Shown here: one piece after another, positions 56,101 to 64,000 of the stretch
Layout: each line of letters starts with the position of its first letter
Numbering within the stretch: position 1 is the stretch's first letter
DNA from: Mesostigma viride
Taxonomy: Eukaryota > Streptophyta > Mesostigmatophyceae > Mesostigmatales > Mesostigmataceae
DNA length: 64,000 nucleotides
Assembly: GCA_009746045.1 (NCBI GenBank)
Contig: RPFO01002073.1
Span: 1-64,000, forward strand
Direction: 5' to 3'
Made by a program: the position numbers and the translations under genes
Notes under the pieces: model-generated
The model's database searches: none
Seen by the model: the letters and a program-made list of their open reading frames with translations, nothing else
What the model was told of the DNA's origin: nothing

Positions 56101-59100
56101 GGGATGATTCATGCGTGCAGAAGGTGGGGGATGATTCATGCGTGCAGAAGGTGGGGGATGATCATGCGTGCAGAAGGTGGGGGATGATTCATGCGTGCAG
56201 AAGGTGGGGGATGATCATGCGTGCAGAAGGTGGGGGATGATTCATGCGTGCAGAAGGTGGGGGATGATTCATGCGTGCAGAAGGTGGGGGATGATTCATG
56301 CGTGCAGAAGGTGGGGGATGATTCATGCGTGCAGAAGGTGGGGGATGATTCATGCGTGCAGAAGGTGGGGGATGATTCATGCGTGCAGAAGGTGGGGGAT
56401 GATTCATGCGTGCAGAAGGTGGGGGATGATTCATGCGTGCAGAAGGTGGGGGATGATTCATGCGTGCAGAAGGTGGGGGATGATTCATGCGTGCAGAAGG
56501 TGGGGGATGATTCATGCGTGCAGAAGGTGGGGGATGATTCATGCGTGCAGAAGGTGGGGGATGATTCATGCGTGCAGAAGGTGGGGGATGATTCATGCGT
56601 GCAGAAGGTGGGGGATGATTCATGCGTGCAGAAGGTGGGGGATGATTCATGCGTGCAGAAGGTGGGGGATGATTCATGCGTGCAGAAGGTGGGGGATGAT
56701 TCATGCGTGCAGAAGGTGGGGGATGATTCATGCGTGCAGAAGGTGGGGGATGATTCATGCGTGCAGAAGGTGGGGGATGATTCATGCGTGCAGAAGGTGG
56801 GGGATGATTCATGCGTGCAGAAGGTGGGGGATGATTCATGCGTGCAGAAGGTGGGGGATGATCCATGCGTGCAGAAGGTGGGGGATGATTCATGCGTGCA
56901 GAAGGTGGGGGATGATTCATGCGTGCAGAAGGTGGGGGATGATTCATGCGTGCAGAAGGTGGGGGATGATTCATGCGTGCAGAAGGTGGGGGATGATTCA
57001 TGCGTGCAGAAGGTGGGGGATGATTCATGCGTGCAGAAGGTGGGGGATGATCATGCGTGCAGAAGGTGGGGGATGATTCATGCGTGCAGAAGGTGGGGGA
57101 TGATTGCGTGCAGAAGGTGGGGGATGATTCATGCGTGCAGAAGGTGGGGGATGATTCATGCGTGCAGAAGGTGGGGGATGATTCATGCGTGCAGAAGGTG
57201 GGGGATGATTCATGCGTGCAGAAGGTGGGGGATGATTCATGCGTGCAGAAGGTGGGGGATGATTCATGCGTGCAGAAGGTGGGGGATGATTCATGCGTGC
57301 AGAAGGTGGGGGATGATTCATGCGTGCAGAAGGTGGGGGATGATTCATGCGTGCAGAAGGTGGGGGATGATTCATGCGTGCAGAAGGTGGGGGATGATTC
57401 ATGCGTGCAGAAGGTGGGGGATGATTCATGCGTGCAGAAGGTGGGGGATGATCCATGCGTGCAGAAGGTGGGGGATGATTCATGCGTGCAGAAGGTGGGG
57501 GATGATTCATGCGTGCAGAAGGTGGGGGATGATTCATGCGTGCAGAAGGTGGGGGATGATTCATGCGTGCAGAAGGTGGGGGATGATTCATGCGTGCAGA
57601 AGGTGGGGGATGATTCATGCGTGCAGAAGGTGGGGGATGATTCATGCGTGCAGAAGGTGGGGGATGATCCATGCGTGCAGAAGGTGGGGGATGATTCATG
57701 CGTGCAGAAGGTGGGGGATGATTCATGCGTGCAGAAGGTGGGGGATGATTCATGCGTGCAGAAGGTGGGGGATGATTCATGCGTGCAGAAGGTGGGGGAT
57801 GATTCATGCGTGCAGAAGGTGGGGGATGATTCATGCGTGCAGAAGGTGGGGGATGATTCATGCGTGCAGAAGGTGGGGGATGATTCATGCGTGCAGAAGG
57901 TGGGGGATGATTCATGCGTGCAGAAGGTGGGGGATGATTCATGCGTGCAGAAGGTGGGGGATGATCCATGCGTGCAGAAGGTGGGGGATGATTCATGCGT
58001 GCAGAAGGTGGGGGATGATTCATGCGTGCAGAAGGTGGGGGATGATTCATGCGTGCAGAAGGTGGGGGATGATTCATGCGTGCAGAAGGTGGGGGATGAT
58101 CCATGCGTGCAGAAGGTGGGGGATGATCCATGCGTGCAGAAGGTGGGGGATGATTCATGCGTGCAGAAGGTGGGGGATGATTCATGCGTGCAGAAGGTGG
58201 GGGATGATTCATGCGTGCAGAAGGTGGGGGATGATTCATGCGTGCAGAAGGTGGGGGATGATCATGCGTGCAGAAGGTGGGGGATGATCCATGCGTGCAG
58301 AAGGTGGGGGATGATTCATGCGTGCAGAAGGTGGGGGATGAGAAGGTGGGGGATGATCCATGCGTGCAGAAGGTGGGGGATGATTCATGCGTGCAGAAGG
58401 TGGGGAATGATCCATGCGTGCAGAAGGTGGGGGATGATTCATGCGTGCAGAAGGTGGGGGATGATTCATGCGTGCAGAAGGTGGGGGATGATTCGTGCGT
58501 GCAGAAGGTGGGGGATGATTCATGCGTGCAGAAGGTGGGGGATGATCCATGCGTGTAAATGGGGGGAGGCTCTGTGTCAGGGACGGCTTGATCCTGTTGT
58601 GCTCCATCATCTGGCACTCGGTGGCATTAAATGAGCACAAGACACGGGTGTACCTCGATGCTGCGGTGCTGGGCATCATGGTCGTGGATGGGAGCCCCCG
58701 CTACACATTGACGTATAGAGCAGGTGTTCCTAACAACAGGCATTCGATCTCACCATCTTGCTGCGGTACTGGGCATCATGGTCGTGGATGGGAGCCCCCA
58801 CTACACATTGAAGTATAGAGCAGGTGTTCCTCACAACAGGCGTTCCATCTCACCATCTTGCTGCGGTACTCGGCGTCGTAATCGTGGATGGGAGCCCTTC
58901 AAGTCTATGTTCATAATAGCAGGCGTTCACTCCTCACCTTGATGCTGCGGTACTCGGCGTCGTAGTCATGGATGGACGCCCCCCCCTCGAGCGGCACCTC
59001 CTCGTTGAAGTAGTGGTGTGGGATCGCATGACCCGCCCGCCAGTGGAAGCCGTACACGTCCAGGTGCGCGCAGCGGTGCAGCGCCAGCATGATGGCAAAG

Positions 59101-62100
59101 TAGCCCCCCGTGGGCAGCACATGCAGGTTGGACGACACATACCCGGTGAAGTCGGTGTCGAACGCATAGAAGCGGGCGTCCGAGGGTGACTCGAGCCGAT
59201 GCTGGCAAACGCAAGCACGTGCAAGGCGGCACGAGGCATATGGGGCGGCAAACACAAGCACGTGCAAGGCGGCACGAGGCATATGGGGCGGCAAACGCAA
59301 GCACGTGCAAGGCGGCACGAGGCATATGGGGCGGCAAACACAAGCACGTGCAAGGCGGCACGAGGCATATGGGGCGGCAAACACAAGCACGTGCAAGGCG
59401 GCACGAGGCATATGGGGCGGCAAACACAAGCACGTGCAAGGCAGCACGAGGCATATGGGGCGGCAAACACAAGCACATGCAAGGCGGCACGAGGCATATG
59501 GGGCGGCAAACACAAGCACGTGCAAGGCGGCACGAGGCATATGGGGCGGCAAACACAAGCACGTGCACGGCCGCAAGAGGCATTGGCAGCGGGGCAGCGC
59601 GGCGGGGCAATGAGGAGCGGAGACATGGTGGACAAAAGGGGGAAGAACAGGTTTTCCCGTCCGTTGTAGGGTACTGGGTGTACCGGCAGGGAGAATGAAC
59701 GGTGGGGTAAGAAACAATGCACACACAAGAACAACTAAAAAAAAGTTAAGCACACACAAGAACAAGATAAGAGACAATGAGCACACACGAAAACCAAATG
59801 TTGCCCTAGCACACACGAAAACCAAATGTTGCCCCCAGGAGACATTGGCATGATATGACCCCTGGAAAGGGCAGGGACTGGGAAAAAATTTCGGGCAGAT
59901 GCCACCCAATGACCATTTCCACCACCACCACGGCGGTTCGCTAATGACACCACGCATGACAATAGCCCAAGGGACGTCCAGCCATGGCGCTGCCACCTCA
60001 CCTGCCCATCGGCGCATGAGATGTGCGGTACGACCGGAGGTCTGCCACATGCCGCCATCATGCCGGCGCCGCCACCACATGCCCTGTGCATACCTCAGTG
60101 GTCGAGTGCAATACGGGGCAGTCCCTATTGTGGCAGCGATGAACTAAGGCCGACCTTTGCGGCCCAGTGTACCACTCCCATAAATGCTGAGGGGTCACCC
60201 AGGCATCAGGCATGTATTGGCAGTACTGGTAGCTGCTTGGAGCCGCAAGGCCATCCAACGCCGCGCGACCTGAGGGCGGCCCGCATGCAGGGTGGTGGCC
60301 AAACCGTGCCAACATGGCATGGGGCGGCCCTTGCCCTATCTATTGGGCCCCCTATCCTTCCCCCATCGCTGCGCACCTGGAAGTAGCTGTACAGCCCGTT
60401 GCATCCCTCTTGCCCCCTACCCTTCCCCCATCGCTGCGCACCTGGAAGTAGCTGTACAGCCCGTTGCATCCCTCTTGCCCCCTACCTTTCCCCCATCGCT
60501 GCGCATCTGGAAGTAGCTGTACAGCCCGTTGCATCCCTCTTGCCCCCTACCCTTCTCCCATCGCTGCGCACCTGGAAGTAGCTGTACAGCCCGTTGCGCG
60601 ACTGCAGCTGCTGGATGCGGATCTCCTTGCCCTCCAGAAAGTTAACGTTCTGTGTGTTGACCAGCCGGAAGGTGGTGCGGCGGCCCACGTGTGCGCCAAA
60701 GTCAATGGTGACAGGTGGCGAGCCGTCGCTGCTCTTCACCACGCCCACGCGGGTGGGCGCGCTGCCCAGGGGGTGGCACAGGAGAGTACCGCCATGCAAG
60801 TAGAAAGGGCAGGTGCGTTGAGGCGAGCGGGGCAGGGTAGGCGCAACTTGCGACGCAGATTGCTCATTCGCCACAACCCGTGCCATGGATACCCAAAATG
60901 GAAGAGTAAGAACATAAGACAGGGATGTGGAACACAAGCGCCTGCCTTAAAAAAAAAACTGCTGTCCTCACCCGCGCCTGTTTACCCGCCCCTGTTTACG
61001 CATTTTCAGGACACCGGGGCAGCTGTCACCCACCTTTTGAACACGAGACATGGTGTCATGCGTACCGGTTGAAGCGGCCCCCAACAAACCAGCTGTCACC
61101 CACCTTTTGAACACGAGACATGGTGTCATGCCTACCGGTTGAAGCGGCCCCCAACAAACCAGCTGTCACCCACCTTTTGAACATGAGACATGGTGTCATG
61201 CCTACCGGTTGAAGCGGCCCCCAACAAACCAGCTGCCACCCACCTTTTGAACACGAGACATGGTGTCATGCCTACCGGTTGAAGCGGCCCCAACAAACCA
61301 GCTGTCACCCACCTTTTGAACACGAGACATGGTGTCATGCCTACCGGTTGAAGCGGCCCCCAACAAACCAGAAGACGGCGCGTGCACATGTCGGACCAGA
61401 AGACGGCGCGTGCACATGTCGGACCAGAAGACGGCGCGTGCACATGTTGGACCAGAAGACGGCGCGTGCACATGGACCAGAAGACGGCGCGTGCACATGT
61501 CGGACCAGAAGACGGCGCGTGCACATGTCGGACCAGACGACGGCGCGTGCACATGTCGGACCAGAAGACGGCGCGTGCACATGTTGGACCAGAAGACGGC
61601 GCGTGCACATGGACCAGAAGACGGCGCGTGCACATGTCGGACCAGAAGACGGCGCGTGCACATGTCGGACCAGACGACGGCGCGTGCACATGTCGGACCA
61701 GAAGACGGCGCGTGCACATGTTGGACCAGAAGACGGCGCGTGCACATGGACCAGAAGACGGCGCGTGCACATGTCGGACCAGAAGACGGCGCGTGCACAT
61801 GGACCAGAAGACGGCGCGTGCACATGTCGGACCAGAAGACGGCGCGTGCACATGTCGGACCAGAAGACGGCGCGTGCACATGTCGGACCAGACGACGGCG
61901 CGTGCACATGTCGGACCAGAAGACGGCGCGTGCACATGTTGGACCAGAAGACGGCGCGTGCACATGGACCAGAAGACGGCGCGTGCACATGTCGGACCAG
62001 AAGACGGCGCGTGCACATGTCGGACCAGACGACGGCGCGTGCACATGTCGGACCAGAAGACGGCGCGTGCACATGTCGGACCAGAAGACGGCGCGTGCAC

Positions 62101-63501
62101 ACGTCGGACCAGAAGACGGCGTGCACCTGTTGGATCCAGAGACGGCATCCCCTGCCCACACCACCATCCGCGGCCCCTGCCTGTTGAACCGGAACAGCGC
62201 GTCGTGGCCCCTACCTGTTGAACCGGAACAGCGCGTCGTGGCCCCTACCTGTTGAACCGGAACACCGCGTCGTGTGCGTCGATGGCCTCCCCCTCACGGT
62301 AGACGAGGGAAATCCCGCTGCTGCCCACGATGGCGCACGAGTTGTACACGCGGCCGCGCAGGAGGTCCTCTTCGGGCAGCATGGCCCACAGGGAGGCGGT
62401 GATGACCGCCTTCATCTCGTGCGCGCGCATGGTGCCAAAGTGGGCAGTCACGCTGCGGTCCACCGAGAGGGACAGCGAGAGGGGCGCAAACACGGTGTGC
62501 GTCTTGCGGCGGCGGGCGGACGCGGCCACCGCGGATGCCTTTGGGTTGGTGGTGAAGTGGATGCCACCGCGCGCTAGCACGTGCTTCTTGTTGAGCACAA
62601 AGCTGCCATCAAACGCTGAGTGCAGACCGCTGGGTAGCGTGCGCGGCATCTTGCAATCAGGGCCCGAGTAGCTACCAAAGGGGAGAATGGGGAAGGTTGA
62701 AGGGGGAAGGGGGAAGGGGAAAGGGGGGAGTGAGGCAAGGGCAGGGCCGGGCATATAAGTGCAGGCGTGGTGGTGGGGACAGGTGTGCATGAACAGATGG
62801 TGGGTCCATCAATCTGGTGCGAAGAAAGGAAGGAGAAGTGCTGATATGGCACACGTTGAATTGAAGGTCACCCTTGTGCTACCCAGTGAACATGGTTCAA
62901 ACAAGGCAACGCTATGCACTCGAGACATGGGTGGGCCTGTTATGGCAATATATATAGCAGCATTAATTCATTACGGAGCACGGATGACCAAGTTTAGGTT
63001 TACTGTATAACCGGTATATGCGCGCGTAGTAAGAAGCACAAGGCGGGACAGAGCATTTACAGTTACGTACGCGAGGACGCAATGGCATCTTCCTTGATGG
63101 CAGAAACCGTTGGGAAGGCAATCCGTAGGCCTCGCAAGCACTCTGCCGTCGATCTTCCTGGCAAGATAGCAAGTGCCGTCACTCTTCCATGGGCGCCCAT
63201 CCTCGCAGACGCCGTCAGGGCTGCACGTTAGGGGGGGACGAGCTGGATTACCACTCGGCACACGGCTTTCCAAGGCTGGGGACCCGGTAAAATCATCCTC
63301 TTCAGTGTCTCTCAAGTCGTCTACTGCAGGGGTGACAGCTCCTTCGTCACCAGAAGAATGGTAAAAATGGCCCCAAAGACTTTGAACATCAGCTCTCGAG
63401 TGCTTTTGCAGATGAATCCCGACCTTGGCCGTGCCTGTGAAGATGGAGTACGCCGTGAAACATATGGCCGCAAGCAGGATTGTCCAAGCTACTTTGTTCA
63501 T
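38169..63501 (-). CDS. double-domain GT29 (sialyltransferase-like) type II membrane protein, 9 exons
   Basis: Exons in transcript order: 63071-63501, 62249-62671, 60572-60761, 58938-59201, 42589-43445, 41096-41255, 40442-40713, 39634-39946, 38169-39023. All are GT-AG and in phase, giving 1254 residues. Layout: signal anchor about 5-24 (WTILLAAICFTAYSIF); EGF-like about 128-150 (CLPNGFCHQGRCHC...GPDC); GT29 module 1 with sialylmotif L ending IDAHDAVFRFNSAPT (about 254-288), motif S LPTGGYFAIMLAL (about 377-400), HHYF (410-413) and VS His 426/Glu 431; a Cys-rich block; a low-complexity linker; a second EGF-like unit (about 687-729); GT29 module 2 with L (835-868), S (954-977) and HHYF; a second Cys-rich block; an acidic tail ending DYEPED. 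GT29 enzymes act in the Golgi. Donor sugar unknown (sialic acid, or Kdo-like as proposed for plant relatives). The phase-2 intron inside each EGF-like unit is at the same site. Confidence 0.85.
40170..40445 (-). repeat. degenerate copies of GT29 exon 7 end and donor
   Basis: ACCTGTTGAAGCGAATGACC at about 40405 duplicates the true exon end ACCTGTTGAAGCGTATGACC at 40440, with an intact GTAGGT donor. More decayed GTGGAAGC.. and GTTGAAGGGAATGGCC copies extend to about 40200. Confidence 0.7.
41463..42198. mobile_element. MITE-like element(s) with TA-flanked terminal repeats in GT29 intron 5
   Basis: The left end CAGTCATCACTGCGTCAAGT and the right end (read inward) CAGTCATTACCGCGTTGAGT are imperfect inverted repeats. 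Both are flanked by TA, as for Tc1/mariner-type insertions. CGCGTTAAGTTGCGATGCC units lie subterminally on both sides. A complementary right-like end also occurs at about 41565-41590, so this may be two short elements rather than one. No transposase is seen. Confidence 0.5.
42458..42512. repeat. short CCTTCTGCCCCTT tandem repeat
   Basis: About four units, 13 bp each, in GT29 intron 5 on the downstream side of exon 5. Confidence 0.8.
43460..58556. repeat. giant 27-bp minisatellite, ~560 units, filling GT29 intron 4
   Basis: The unit is GATGATTCATGCGTGCAG followed by AAGGTGGGG. The array occupies about 15.1 kb of a 15,492-bp intron (43446-58937). Variants: C for T (GATCCATG), G for A (TTCGTGCG, concentrated at 43.8-45.8 kb plus one near 58.49 kb), GGGGAATGAT, a 26-bp unit lacking a T (GATGATCATG), and 12-bp partial units (GATGAGAAGGTG). 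The 26-bp variant recurs at a 134-bp spacing near 49998, 50132 and 50266. The unit is a multiple of three with no stop in several frames, so very long nonapeptide ORFs (DDSCVQKVG on plus, MNHPPPSAR on minus) are artefacts. No spacers, so it is not a CRISPR array. Confidence 0.97.
58640..58938 (-). repeat. tandem copies of GT29 exon 4 end and donor
   Basis: Three partial copies of the exon 4 terminus (CTGCGGTACTCGGCGTCGTA and variants, encoding DYDAEYRS-like peptide) lie at about 58652, 58760 and 58860, with a period near 105 bp, before the true end at 58938. The two nearer copies carry a GTGAG donor. Confidence 0.8.
59204..59578. repeat. 43-bp minisatellite beside GT29 exon 4 acceptor
   Basis: About 8.5 units of GCAAACACAAGCACGTGCAA followed by GGCGGCACGAGGCATATGG and GGCG. 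It starts within 4 bp of the acceptor at 59202, in intron 3. Confidence 0.93.
60376..60572 (-). repeat. 65-bp tandem copies of GT29 exon 3 end and donor
   Basis: CCTGGAAGTAGCTGTACAGC starts at 60376, 60441, (shifted by a substitution) 60506 and the true exon at 60571. Each copy holds about the last 26 exon bases (encoding NGLYSYFQ). The copies at 60376 and 60441 keep CAG|GTGCGC; the 60506 copy reads CAG|ATGCGC. Confidence 0.92.
61030..61371 (-). repeat. 70-bp tandem repeat carrying a GT29 exon 2-like end
   Basis: Five units contain TACCGGTTGAAGCGG at 61063, 61133, 61203, 61273 and 61342. Its reverse complement CCGCTTCAACCG|GTA resembles the exon 2/exon 7 end (RFN followed by a donor). The rest of the unit is ACCCACCTTTTGAACACGAG and CATGGTGTCATGC. 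Confidence 0.85.
61372..62118. repeat. 28-bp minisatellite in GT29 intron 2
   Basis: About 27 units of CCAGAAGACGGCGCGTGCAC followed by ATGTCGGA, interspersed with shorter units ending ATGGA. Recurrent ordering of the long, short and CGACGG variants shows a higher-order repeat. Confidence 0.93.
62178..62275 (-). repeat. tandem copies of GT29 exon 2 end and donor
   Basis: CCTGTTGAACCGGAACAGCG occurs at about 62178 and 62213 before the true exon end at 62249 (period about 35 bp). The nearer copy has CAG|GTAGGG identical to the true donor; the farther reads CAG|GCAGGG. Confidence 0.9.
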
Positions 63502-64000
63502 GCCCGTCTGTCCTGCAGGGGAATCCCTTATACTTAAGTCAGGTAGTCATCATGGCTGTAGTGCAGACAAAATATCTGCTGTTCACAGCAGAAAAACCAG
63601 AGGCATCAACAAAACATTCCTGGAGAATGTAAACGTTTGCCTGCAAGAAAAGTGACATCAGGCCCGCCGGCGCGTGCACTTGTTTTTTCACGATCTTTCC
63701 CAAATTTGCAGTTTTTCGGTCGCATATAGACGGCCATAGCCAGGTTGGATCATTTATTAGCCACGGTCAGCTGATTGGACTAAGACATATTTATTTACTG
63801 TTATGCCTGTGTTAAGGCGTACTCTGAACTTGGAATGCCAAAATCCTATGCGACCCAAGTCACCAAACTTAAGGCGTGAACTACAGGCGTGAATGAGATG
63901 CTGGCAAGCTCGACGCTCGTCCCCCCCAATGCTTAGAATCAAGTAACGTGCGTGTTTGCAACTTGCCCGTTGAAACTCTACGGCGGAGCCAATTTTCGGA
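63502..64000. promoter_or_regulatory. upstream region of the GT29 gene
   Basis: No gene is seen. It should contain the promoter and 5' untranslated region of the minus-strand GT29 gene. I find no unambiguous TATA box or other motif. Confidence 0.35.

Noticed and set aside
43460-58556. Regular repeat array that could be mistaken for CRISPR
   Set aside because: Units are contiguous 27-mers with no unique spacers, no cas genes, and a eukaryotic intronic context.
43279-58634. Very long ORFs encoding DDSCVQKVG, HACRRWGMI or MNHPPPSAR repeats
   Set aside because: They are consequences of a stop-free 27-bp unit inside a spliced intron of the GT29 gene; no conserved domain or independent start context.
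61132-62255. Cys/Arg/Thr- and Ala/Phe/Trp-rich ORFs
   Set aside because: Frames through the 28-bp and 70-bp arrays of GT29 intron 2.
38169-63501. Two separate adjacent GT29 genes
   Set aside because: The second module lacks its own start and signal anchor, and exon 5 splices in phase into exon 6 through a split EGF-like unit matching the one in module 1. Still worth RNA confirmation.

Overview
This window is nuclear DNA from a photosynthetic eukaryote, most likely a chlorophyte green alga (genus not resolvable from sequence alone). The reasons are intron-dense genes with GT-AG junctions, two enzymes with plastid-transit-like N-termini (phosphoglucomutase and histidinol-phosphate aminotransferase), a GT29 sialyltransferase-like protein of the kind known in algae, high GC, and abundant minisatellites and non-LTR retrotransposon debris. 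All exon structures below were assembled by hand from reading frame, family conservation and splice-site phase.

Layout, left to right. 1-8.2 kb is transposon-related: a minus-strand DUF7869-type gene that runs off the left edge, inverted-repeat clusters, a small zinc-finger ORF, a 138-bp foldback element, and an Asp/Gly- and Gly/Met-repeat protein with a frameshift. 8.6-10.65 kb holds a retroelement coding for an ORF1-like protein. 11.4-18.9 kb (minus) is an intact 11-exon plastid phosphoglucomutase. 19.8-23.5 kb (plus, divergent from it) is a SYLF/Ysc84-domain gene whose first intron is filled by a 23-bp minisatellite. 24.2-28.5 kb is a retrotransposon graveyard: a decayed reverse transcriptase and two more copies of the ORF1-like element. 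29.0-36.8 kb (minus) is a complete 9-exon histidinol-phosphate aminotransferase. 38.2-63.5 kb (minus) is one 9-exon gene for a type II membrane protein with two tandem EGF-like + GT29 modules. Its fourth intron is 15.5 kb, almost entirely a 27-bp minisatellite of about 560 copies.

The two most unusual observations concern splicing. First, introns repeatedly contain tandem copies of the adjacent exon end together with its splice site. I find this at eight or more boundaries in three unrelated genes, and one such copy has grown into a 0.87-kb, 38-bp minisatellite. Second, the 15-kb array in the GT29 gene contains no GT and no AG dinucleotide on the transcribed strand by my reading, so it offers no canonical splice site over its whole length.

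The genes do not form a pathway. Phosphoglucomutase serves plastid starch/sugar metabolism, HisC serves plastid histidine synthesis, the SYLF protein is a membrane-lipid binder, and the double GT29 protein is a likely Golgi glycosyltransferase.
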